Positions 30,760 to 37,369 of a DNA stretch of 64,000 nt are shown one piece after another. The stretch's first letter is position 1; each line of letters starts with the position of its first letter. Under the pieces are notes generated by a model. The model made no database searches and was not told the DNA's origin. It worked only from the letters and a program-made list of their open reading frames with translations. The position numbers and the translations under genes are program-made. The stretch covers positions 1,240,001 to 1,304,000 of the forward strand of contig NZ_AP022591.1 in the NCBI RefSeq assembly GCF_010731795.1. The letters are read 5' to 3'. The DNA comes from Mycolicibacterium celeriflavum. Lineage in GTDB: Bacteria; Actinomycetota; Actinomycetes; Mycobacteriales; Mycobacteriaceae.

Positions 30760-31634
30760 GACTGTTCCTTGATCGCCGTGTCGGTCGTGCGCAGCGGCCG
30801 GATCAGCGCATCTTGGGCGAAAGATGCGATCAGCTCGCCGGATTCGGTGTGCACCGTGCCGCGAACGTAGGACATGCCCGCCCCCACCTGAGTGCTCTCG
30901 TGGCTGTACAGCAGCCAACCGTCCCACCGGAACGGCTCGTGGAAGCTGACCGACACCGTCATCGGCGCGGTCGACACGGTCAGGTGCGACTGCGCCGTGC
31001 CGATCCCCTCGTGTGCCCGCATCGTCGTCGAAATGCCCAGGTGCCCGGTGAGATACGCGATGAGCGCCTTCGCTAGCTCGTCGCGGGTCGGGACCGGGTC
31101 ATAGTGCACCCAGGCGTACAGCTCCGGCGGACCCACCTCGTCGGGGCTGTTGATGTCGACCACGTCGACCAGCCGGATCTGCCTGCCCGTCATGGCCATC
31201 CGGGCGTCGTGCGCCTCGGCGGGCGGCTTGACATCGGGGCGCGGCACCGCGTGGCGGATGACGTCGGCCGTGGGCACGTCGGTCAACACCGTCACCGTCA
31301 CACACCGCTTGCCGTTCTGCTTGGCCGAGACGACAGCCGTTGCGGTCGACCGGCCCTCGTTGACGACGTCGATCTCCAGCTCCAGCGGACCGGCCCCGAC
31401 CATCACCGCACGCGAGAAGACCGCATACACCGAGCGCACTGATTTGCCCGCGAAGCGTTTCGCCACCGCAACGATCACCTGGGCGAGCACCTGCGTGCCC
31501 TCCACCACCTGCCGGTCCTCCTCGCCGGCGGGACCCGTCTCGGCGATAAATCGGTTCTCCCCGTCCGGCTGCACATCGAACAGGTCGAGCAGCTCCTCGA
31601 CGGTCCACGGCTTCTGCGCTGAGTCTGTCGTCAT
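30750..31634 (-). CDS. TesB-like acyl-CoA thioesterase (double hotdog)
   Basis: 294 residues arranged as two hotdog halves: an N-terminal one (GQVLAQ-type VEGTQVLAQVIVAVAKRFAGKSVRSVYAVFSRAVMVGAGPLELEI) and a C-terminal one (GIGTAQSHLTVSTAPMTVSVSFHEPFRWDGWLLYSHESTQVGAGMSYVRG with a terminal SFAQDALIR). This is the acyl-CoA thioesterase II layout. It is divergent from the TetR gene; a 17-bp palindrome (31667-31683) lies between them. Substrate unknown; probably the acyl-CoA species handled by the neighbouring dehydrogenases. Confidence 0.82.
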   Translation of the reverse strand: MTTDSAQKPWTVEELLDLFDVQPDGENRFIAETGPAGEEDRQVVEGTQVLAQVIVAVAKRFAGKSVRSVYAVFSRAVMVGAGPLELEIDVVNEGRSTATAVVSAKQNGKRCVTVTVLTDVPTADVIRHAVPRPDVKPPAEAHDARMAMTGRQIRLVDVVDINSPDEVGPPELYAWVHYDPVPTRDELAKALIAYLTGHLGISTTMRAHEGIGTAQSHLTVSTAPMTVSVSFHEPFRWDGWLLYSHESTQVGAGMSYVRGTVHTESGELIASFAQDALIRPLRTTDTAIKEQSRL

Positions 31635-31666
31635 GACAGGGAACAGTAACCGAGCTTCTGCAAAAG

Positions 31667-31683
31667 CGGTAACGTCATTACCA
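31667..31683. promoter_or_regulatory. TetR operator copy 1 (CGGTAACGTCATTACCA)
   Basis: A near-perfect 17-bp palindrome in the 81-bp space between the divergent thioesterase (start 31634) and TetR (start 31716) genes. It matches the perfect copy at 32437-32453 at 15 of 17 positions, and the similarity extends into flanking AAAG and AATCA tracts. Confidence 0.72.
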
Positions 31684-31715
31684 GCGAATCACCAATGAGC
31701 GGGAAGGTGCCGACG

Positions 31716-32375
31716 ATGGCGAAGCCGAGCGGACGTGCGGCGGCCGGAACCGCTCGTGCCGCGACACCGGACGACCCCGCCGACTCCGAGTCCCGGCCCA
31801 AGCGCTTCATGAAGTCCGCGCTGGCGATCCTCGGTGAAACCGGCCGCACGGATTTCACGGTGCTCGAGGTGGTCGAGCGCTCCAAGACGTCGCTGCGGTC
31901 GTTCTATCAGCACTTCTCCACCAAGGACGAGTTGCTGCTCGCACTGGTCGACAAGATCATGTCCGAGTCGACGCGCCGGTGGCGCGAGGACACCGCCGGG
32001 CTGCCGGCCACCACCGCACTTCGGGTCCTGGTCGACCGCATCTGCACACCGCCGGAGACGACGACACAGGACAAGGTCAACCGCGGCCTGACCAACTACA
32101 ACGACCGGCTCGCCGAGACGTTGCCTCGCGAGTACGCCCGGGTGCTCTCGCCGGTGCACGAGCTGATCAAGGACATCATCAACCGCGGGATCGCCGAGGG
32201 TGTCTTCCGCGCGGACGTCAATGTCGAGGCCCGGGCGGCGCTGATCATGCAATCCGCGCTGGGTGCGATAAGGCTGCAGGTGCTCGGCGCCGAACTCAAC
32301 GGCGTTCCGATCGGCGCCGACGACATCTACGACTACTGCCTCAGCGGGCTCACCGGCCCGGCCGACCCGGCCTGA
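31716..32375 (+). CDS. TetR/AcrR-family regulator of the acyl-CoA/amidohydrolase cluster
   Basis: 219 residues from the ATG at 31716, which has GGGAAGG eight bases upstream; an ATG seven codons earlier lacks a ribosome site. An unstructured Ala/Pro-rich N-terminus (about 1-25) precedes the helix-turn-helix (LAILGETGRTDFTVLEVVERSKTSLRSFYQHFSTKDELLLALVD), then a helical ligand domain. Its operator candidates flank the gene on both sides (31667-31683 and 32437-32453), so it likely represses itself, the divergent thioesterase and the downstream amidohydrolase-dehydrogenase genes. An acyl-CoA or similar ligand is a reasonable guess only. Confidence 0.9.
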   Translation: MAKPSGRAAAGTARAATPDDPADSESRPKRFMKSALAILGETGRTDFTVLEVVERSKTSLRSFYQHFSTKDELLLALVDKIMSESTRRWREDTAGLPATTALRVLVDRICTPPETTTQDKVNRGLTNYNDRLAETLPREYARVLSPVHELIKDIINRGIAEGVFRADVNVEARAALIMQSALGAIRLQVLGAELNGVPIGADDIYDYCLSGLTGPADPA

Positions 32376-32436
32376 CCTGCGTCGCACCGATAGAAAAACC
32401 AGCTTCTCGGCGCCGCTGTTTTCGCTGGTCCGAAAG

Positions 32437-32453
32437 TGGTAATGTCATTACCA
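32437..32453. promoter_or_regulatory. TetR operator copy 2 (TGGTAATGTCATTACCA)
   Basis: A perfect palindrome with 8-base arms about a single T, located 33 bases before the amidohydrolase start. The same site, two bases different, lies upstream of the TetR gene itself. Confidence 0.75.
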
Positions 32454-32485
32454 CAATCAGCCAAGCAGACTTCCAGGAGGCGCAA

Positions 32486-33709
32486 ATGGCCCGCCAGCTT
32501 CCCTACCCGGTGTTCGACGCCGACAACCACTTCTACGAGCCGAAAGAGGCGCTGACCAAGTTCCTTCCGGACCACCGCAAGCACGTCATCGACTACATCG
32601 AGGTCCGCGGCCGCACCAAGATCATGGTGCGCAACCAGGTCAGCGACTACATCCCGAACCCGACCTTCGAGGTGGTCGCCCGGCCCGGCGCGCAGGAGGA
32701 GTACTTCAAGCACGGCAGCGGCGGCAAGAGCTTCCGCGAGGTGATGGGCAAGCCGATGAAGGCGATTCCGGCGTTCCGTGAGCCCGCCGCACGACTCGAG
32801 GTGATGGACGGGCTCGGCCTGGACTATTCGTTGATGTTCCCGACGCTGGCCAGCCTCGTCGAGGAGCGGATGAAGGACGATCCCGAACTGATCCTCGACG
32901 TCATCCATGCGCTCAACGAGTGGATGTATGAGACCTGGCAGTTCAACTACGAGGACCGCATCTTCTCCACGCCCGTCATCAACCTCGGCATCGTCGACCG
33001 CGCGCTCGAGGAACTCGAGTGGTGTCTGGAGCGCGGCGCCAAGACCGTGCTCGTCCGGCCCGCGCCGGTACCCGGCTTGAAAGGCACCCGGTCCTTCGGC
33101 CTGCCGGAGTTCGACCCGTTCTGGCAGGCGTGCGTGGCGGCCGGCATCCCGGTGTCGATGCACGCCTCGGACTCCGGATACGCCGAGTACCTCAACGACT
33201 GGGAACCCGCCGACGAGTATCTGCCGTTCAAACCGACTGCATTCCGCATGGTCTCGATGGGCAAGCGCCCCATCGAGGATTCGATGGCCGCGTTGGTGTG
33301 CCACGGTGCGTTGACCCGCAACCCCGATCTGCGCGTGCTGTCGATCGAGAACGGCGCGGACTGGGTGCCCTACCTGTTCAAGCAGTTCGAGGGCGTGTAC
33401 AAGAAGATGCCGCAGGAGTTCCCGGAGAACCCGATCGAGGCCTTCAAGCGCGGCGTGTACGTCGCGCCCTTCTGGGAGGACGACTTCAAGCAGATGGCCG
33501 ATCTCCTCGGCGTCGACCGGGTGATCTTCGGGTCGGACTGGCCGCACCCCGAGGGATTGGCCGAGCCGACGCACCTCATCGACGACCTGCAGGGCCTCGA
33601 CGCGGAGGGGCAGCGGAAGGTCATGGGCGGCAACATGATCGAGCTGTTCAAGGTTCCGAACGAGATCGTCCACAACCCCGACGTGCCTGCGCTCGTCATC
33701 CCCGCCTGA
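32486..33709 (+). CDS. Amidohydrolase-2 family (TIM-barrel) hydrolase/decarboxylase
   Basis: 407 residues from an ATG with a perfect AGGAGG six bases upstream. Typical landmarks: the first strand VFDADNHFYEP (D-x-N-H in place of H-x-H), a mid-barrel His in PVSMHASDSGYAEY, and the late Asp in VIFGSDWPHPEG. This subgroup covers metal-dependent hydrolases and ACMSD-like decarboxylases acting on ring-cleavage products. It starts the operon with two acyl-CoA dehydrogenases and is preceded by the TetR operator. The upstream TetR gene is 110 bases away. The precise reaction is not assignable. Confidence 0.87.
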   Translation: MARQLPYPVFDADNHFYEPKEALTKFLPDHRKHVIDYIEVRGRTKIMVRNQVSDYIPNPTFEVVARPGAQEEYFKHGSGGKSFREVMGKPMKAIPAFREPAARLEVMDGLGLDYSLMFPTLASLVEERMKDDPELILDVIHALNEWMYETWQFNYEDRIFSTPVINLGIVDRALEELEWCLERGAKTVLVRPAPVPGLKGTRSFGLPEFDPFWQACVAAGIPVSMHASDSGYAEYLNDWEPADEYLPFKPTAFRMVSMGKRPIEDSMAALVCHGALTRNPDLRVLSIENGADWVPYLFKQFEGVYKKMPQEFPENPIEAFKRGVYVAPFWEDDFKQMADLLGVDRVIFGSDWPHPEGLAEPTHLIDDLQGLDAEGQRKVMGGNMIELFKVPNEIVHNPDVPALVIPA

Positions 33710-33725
33710 CCTAGAGGCACACGTC

Positions 33726-33763
33726 GCGAACGTGCGTGTCGATCCGTCGGCACGCACGTTCAC
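33726..33763. repeat. Collapsed copy of the interspersed inverted-end repeat
   Basis: GAACGTGCGTG (33728-33738) and CACGCACGTTC (33751-33761) form a perfect 11-bp stem with a 12-base loop. The ends (GCGAACGTGCG and GCACGTTCAC) match the ends of the 61-bp repeats at 40068 and 41375, with the middle missing. It sits in the 74-bp gap between the amidohydrolase and first dehydrogenase genes. Confidence 0.5.
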
Positions 33764-33783
33764 ACCACCACGAAAGCGAGCCC

Positions 33784-34929
33784 GTGACCGACAGCGCGAA
33801 CAATCCCGAGGTGCTGCTCTTCGCCTCGACGACACAGTCGTTCCTCGAAAAGGAGGTGCCGCTGAGTCGAATACGTGAACTGCACGACGCGGGCACCGCG
33901 TTCGACCCTGCCTGGTGGCGCCGAGCCGCCGAACTCGGCTGGACCAGCCTGCTCGTCCCCGAGGAGCTCGGCGGCGGCAGCGTGTCGGGCGGCGTTTCCG
34001 GTGGCGTCAGGGACCTGGCGCTGGTGGCCGAGATCGCCGGAAAGACCGTCGCACCCGGCCCGCTGCACCCGGTCAGCACCGTACTGGCCGGTCTAACCGA
34101 GGCGCCCGACAACCATCGAGACACCATCGAAGCGTTGATCGCCGGTGAGTTGGTGGCCACCTGGGCGGTCTACGAACCCGGTGGGTCGTGGTCGCCGCTG
34201 ACGCCGTCGGTCACTGCGACCCCGACCGGCACCGGCTTCCGCATCGACGGTGTCAAGGACCGGGTCGAGGCGGGCGCTGAGAGCGGAATGTTCCTCGTCA
34301 CAGCGCAATCCGAGGGTGCCGTGCGCCAGTTCCTGGTGCCAGCGGATGCGCCCGGGGTGCGGGTGGAACCGCAACGCTCGATCGACATGGTGAAGAGCTA
34401 CGCGCGGGTGCAGTTCGACGGTGTCGAGGTCGGCGAGACCGCGGCCGTCGGGTCGGTCGAACAAACGCCGGCGCTGATCGAGCGGCAGAGCCAACTCGCG
34501 GTACTACTGCAATGCGCCGAGATCGTCGGCATCCTGGAGACGGTGCTGGCCTTCACGATCCAGTGGGGTTTCGACCGGCATTCGTTCGGCCGCCCGCTGG
34601 GTTCATATCAGGCGCTCAAGCACAAATTCGCCGACCTGAAGATCTGGTTCGAAGGCTGTCGCGCGACGACGAACGCCGCGGTTGCCGAGGTGGCATCGCG
34701 CTCCCCCGGCGCCGAGATGGCGGTCAGCGTCGCGAAATCCTATGTGGGCGAACACGCACCTGGGATGCTGCAGCTGTGCGTGCAGCTGCACGGCGGCATC
34801 GGGGTCACCTGGGAGCATGACCTGCACTTGTTCCTGCGACGAGCCACCCTGTACCGCTCGTTGTTCGGCACACCCGAGGACCACAACCTGCGCGTCTACT
34901 CGCTGACCACGGTGGAGCAAGCGTCATGA
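33784..34929 (+). CDS. Acyl-CoA dehydrogenase, small/partner subunit type
   Basis: 381 residues from a GTG. N-terminal helical domain (SFLEKEVPLSRIRELHD, WTSLLVPEELGGG), a middle beta domain and a C-terminal domain with FDRHSFGRPLGSYQALKHKFADL and the LCVQLHGGIGVTWEHDLHLFLRR segment. The sequence is more divergent than its neighbour. In mycobacterial steroid catabolism, adjacent dissimilar acyl-CoA dehydrogenases form alpha2beta2 heteromers; the four-base overlap with the next gene fits such a pair, though steroid use is not shown. Confidence 0.9.
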   Translation: MTDSANNPEVLLFASTTQSFLEKEVPLSRIRELHDAGTAFDPAWWRRAAELGWTSLLVPEELGGGSVSGGVSGGVRDLALVAEIAGKTVAPGPLHPVSTVLAGLTEAPDNHRDTIEALIAGELVATWAVYEPGGSWSPLTPSVTATPTGTGFRIDGVKDRVEAGAESGMFLVTAQSEGAVRQFLVPADAPGVRVEPQRSIDMVKSYARVQFDGVEVGETAAVGSVEQTPALIERQSQLAVLLQCAEIVGILETVLAFTIQWGFDRHSFGRPLGSYQALKHKFADLKIWFEGCRATTNAAVAEVASRSPGAEMAVSVAKSYVGEHAPGMLQLCVQLHGGIGVTWEHDLHLFLRRATLYRSLFGTPEDHNLRVYSLTTVEQAS

Positions 34930-36182
34930 CCGACACGACATCCGCCCCCGCCACCACGCAGGAGTCGGTCGAGGAGTTCGCCGCCCGCGCCGAGCGGTGG
35001 CTGGCCGAGAACATGCCACCGATCGACCCGAACGACCCACCCGAACACGACCGCGGCGAGGAAGAGCCCTGGCAGCGGGCCCGGGAACTTCAGAAGAGGC
35101 TGTGGGACGGCGGATTTGCCGGCATCTGCTTCCCGAAGGAGTACGGCGGTCTAGGTCTGCCGATCGCATACCAGAAGGCGTTCGACAACGTATCGCGCTG
35201 TTACGAGCTGCCGGTCATCCTCAACACCCCGACGTTCACGATCTGCGCGGCCACCATTCTCGACACCGGAAGCGAGGAGCAGAAACGCCGGCACATCTCC
35301 GCCGCGCTGCGCGGCGAGGAGGTGCTCGTGCAGCTGCTGTCCGAGCCCAGCGGCGGCTCCGACCTCGCGGGCGTGATCACCCGTGCGGACCGCAAGGGCG
35401 ACAAGTGGGTCATCAACGGCGCAAAGACCTGGAGCACAAGCGCATTCGCGGCCGACTACGGGTTGATGCTGGCCCGCACCAACTGGGATGTGCCCAAGCA
35501 CGAGGGCCTGACGATGTTCCTGGTGCCGATCAACAGCCCCGGCATCACGTTGCGCCGCATCAAGCAGGTCAACGGTTCGGTCGAGTTCTGCGAGGAGTTC
35601 TTCGACAACCTCGAACTCGGTGACGACGCCGTCGTCGGTGAGGTCGACGAGGGCTGGCACGTGGCGTCGCGCCAGCTGTATCACGAACGGCGCGCGGTGG
35701 GCGGCGGCTCGGAGTTCGCGAGCGGCGTTGGCGCCGAAGGTAAATCCGATGTGCCGATCGACTACGTCGCGCTGTTGGAGAAGACGGGACAGCCTGACAA
35801 CGAGCGCCTGCGCGAGATGGCGGGGCGGGCGCTGGTGCATCGCGCGGTCCGCGAACAGTTGATCGACCACGTGTACCACGGCGTGCTCGACGGCTCGCTT
35901 CCTCCGGCGGCGGGTTCGATCATCCGCATCGCGCACGCCGACATCCACCATCTGGAGTTCGACACCGCGTTGGCCATCACCGGCAGCGCCGGCGTGGTCG
36001 ACGTCGATGGTGACCTGATCCGCTACGGCGAGCGGTATCTGTCCCGCCAAGCCGCGGCGCTCGGCGGGGGGACCACCGAGATCGCGCGCAACATCATCGG
36101 TGAGCGGGTGTTGGGCTTTCCCCGCGAACCGGCCGCCGACCGCGGTGTGCCGTTCAAAGAGGTCCGGCGCAACCGGGGTTAG
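34926..36182 (+). CDS. Acyl-CoA dehydrogenase, second subunit
   Basis: 418 residues, translationally coupled (ATGA) to the preceding dehydrogenase. Landmarks: GICFPKEYGGLGLPIAYQ, the FAD/substrate region QLLSEPSGGSDLAGVITRA, WVINGAKTWSTSAF, and the terminal AALGGGTTEIARNIIGERVLGFPRE. FAD-dependent alpha,beta-desaturation of an acyl-CoA, probably together with the product of 33784-34929. Its stop overlaps the convergent radical SAM stop by four bases, leaving no room for a separate terminator. Confidence 0.92.
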   Translation: MTDTTSAPATTQESVEEFAARAERWLAENMPPIDPNDPPEHDRGEEEPWQRARELQKRLWDGGFAGICFPKEYGGLGLPIAYQKAFDNVSRCYELPVILNTPTFTICAATILDTGSEEQKRRHISAALRGEEVLVQLLSEPSGGSDLAGVITRADRKGDKWVINGAKTWSTSAFAADYGLMLARTNWDVPKHEGLTMFLVPINSPGITLRRIKQVNGSVEFCEEFFDNLELGDDAVVGEVDEGWHVASRQLYHERRAVGGGSEFASGVGAEGKSDVPIDYVALLEKTGQPDNERLREMAGRALVHRAVREQLIDHVYHGVLDGSLPPAAGSIIRIAHADIHHLEFDTALAITGSAGVVDVDGDLIRYGERYLSRQAAALGGGTTEIARNIIGERVLGFPREPAADRGVPFKEVRRNRG

Positions 36183-37195
36183 AACAGCGTGGGCTGCGGC
36201 AGCTCGGCCGGCGTTGTGGGTAGTGAGTCCGTGACCCGGAACGATCGGCGGTCTGGTGCCAGCCCGTACTTGGTGACGAGTGGTGTGACCCTGTCGCGCA
36301 ACGCGTTTCGGTAGTCCGGCGGCAGGTACGCCCCGCGGCGGTAGAGCTCGCGATATTTCGGCACCAGTTCCGGGTGATCGCGGGCCAGCCAGCTCATGAA
36401 CCAGCCGCGCGTGGAGCCGCGCAGATGCAGCCCGAACACCGTGACACCGGTGGCGCCGGCCGCCGCGATCTGGGCCAGCAATGCATCGAGATGCTCGACC
36501 GAGTCCGTCAGATACGGCAACACCGGCGCCACCATCACATGGCAATCCAGCCCGGCATCACGAATCGCGGTGATCAAGCCGAGCCGCGCCTGCGGTGCCG
36601 GCGTACCGGGCTCGACCTGCTTGTGCAGTTCGGGGTCACCCACCGCGAGCGAGACCGCCACGCTGACGTCCACCGCCCGCGCGGCCTCGCTGAGCAGCGG
36701 CAGATCGCGTCGAAGCAAGGTGCCCTTCGTGAGGATGGAAAACGGCGTGCCGGAATCGGTCAGCGCCGAGATGATGCCCGGCATCAGCGCGTAGCGGCCT
36801 TCAGCCCGCTGGTACGGATCGGTGTTGGTGCCGAGCGCCACGGTCTCGCGTTGCCATGACTTGCGCGACAGTTCGCGGCGCAGCACTTCGGCGACGTTGG
36901 TCTTGACCACGACCTGGGTGTCGAAGTCGCTGCCGCAGTCGAGGTCGAGGTACTCATGGGTCGGGCGCGCGAAGCAGTAGCGGCAAGCGTGCGAGCAACC
37001 GCGATAGCCGTTGACGGTGAAATTGAACGGAAGGGCCGATGCGGTGGGCACCTTGTTCAGCGCCGACTTGCACAGCACTTCGTGGAAGGTGATGCCGTCG
37101 AACTGCGGCGTCCGCACGCTGCGCACGAAACCGATACGCTGCAGGCCGGGCAGCGCGCCATCGTCGACGCCGACGCCCTGACCATCCCACCGCAT
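36179..37195 (-). CDS. Rv2578c-family radical SAM protein, SOS-regulated
   Basis: 338 residues. The radical SAM cluster motif is CSHACRYC (C67, C71, C74), in NFTVNGYRGCSHACRYCFARPTHEYL. The family resembles the PA0069/spore-photoproduct-lyase-like branch; whether it repairs DNA is not known. A consensus LexA box (TCGAAC-N4-GTTCGA, 37205-37220) lies ten bases upstream of the ATG; the M. tuberculosis homologue is, from memory, a LexA-regulated DNA-damage gene. Divergent from helR. The very short gap from the box to the ATG implies a short or absent 5' leader. Confidence 0.88.
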   Translation of the reverse strand: MRWDGQGVGVDDGALPGLQRIGFVRSVRTPQFDGITFHEVLCKSALNKVPTASALPFNFTVNGYRGCSHACRYCFARPTHEYLDLDCGSDFDTQVVVKTNVAEVLRRELSRKSWQRETVALGTNTDPYQRAEGRYALMPGIISALTDSGTPFSILTKGTLLRRDLPLLSEAARAVDVSVAVSLAVGDPELHKQVEPGTPAPQARLGLITAIRDAGLDCHVMVAPVLPYLTDSVEHLDALLAQIAAAGATGVTVFGLHLRGSTRGWFMSWLARDHPELVPKYRELYRRGAYLPPDYRNALRDRVTPLVTKYGLAPDRRSFRVTDSLPTTPAELPQPTLF

Positions 37196-37204
37196 ACATT
37201 CGAT

Positions 37205-37220
37205 TCGAACTCATGTTCGA
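37205..37220. promoter_or_regulatory. LexA (SOS) box
   Basis: TCGAACTCATGTTCGA matches the mycobacterial LexA consensus TCGAAC-N4-GTTCGA at all 12 specified positions. It is 10 bases upstream of the radical SAM start codon, so LexA binding should block transcription until DNA damage. Confidence 0.88.
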
Positions 37221-37279
37221 TGGGATGTCAAGGCCGAGGTCGCTACGGCGTTTCCCTCTTCACCATATCGCGCAAGGGG

Positions 37280-37296
37280 GGCCTTGCGGCAAGGCC
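37280..37296. promoter_or_regulatory. Rifamycin-associated-element-like palindrome
   Basis: GGCCTTGC (37280-37287) and GCAAGGCC (37289-37296) are perfect inverted repeats about one G, embedded in G runs on both sides. As I recall, the published actinobacterial RAE is a 19-bp inverted repeat close to GGGGCTTGCGGCAAGGCCC, found upstream of rifamycin-inactivating genes and helR. It stands 73 bases before the helR start. Confidence 0.75.
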
Positions 37297-37369
37297 GGGG
37301 TGATGGCTCAAAATCGCTGGCCTGAGCGGAAATCCACGACCGGTGGTGAGCTGAAGAAAGTGGGGCGGC

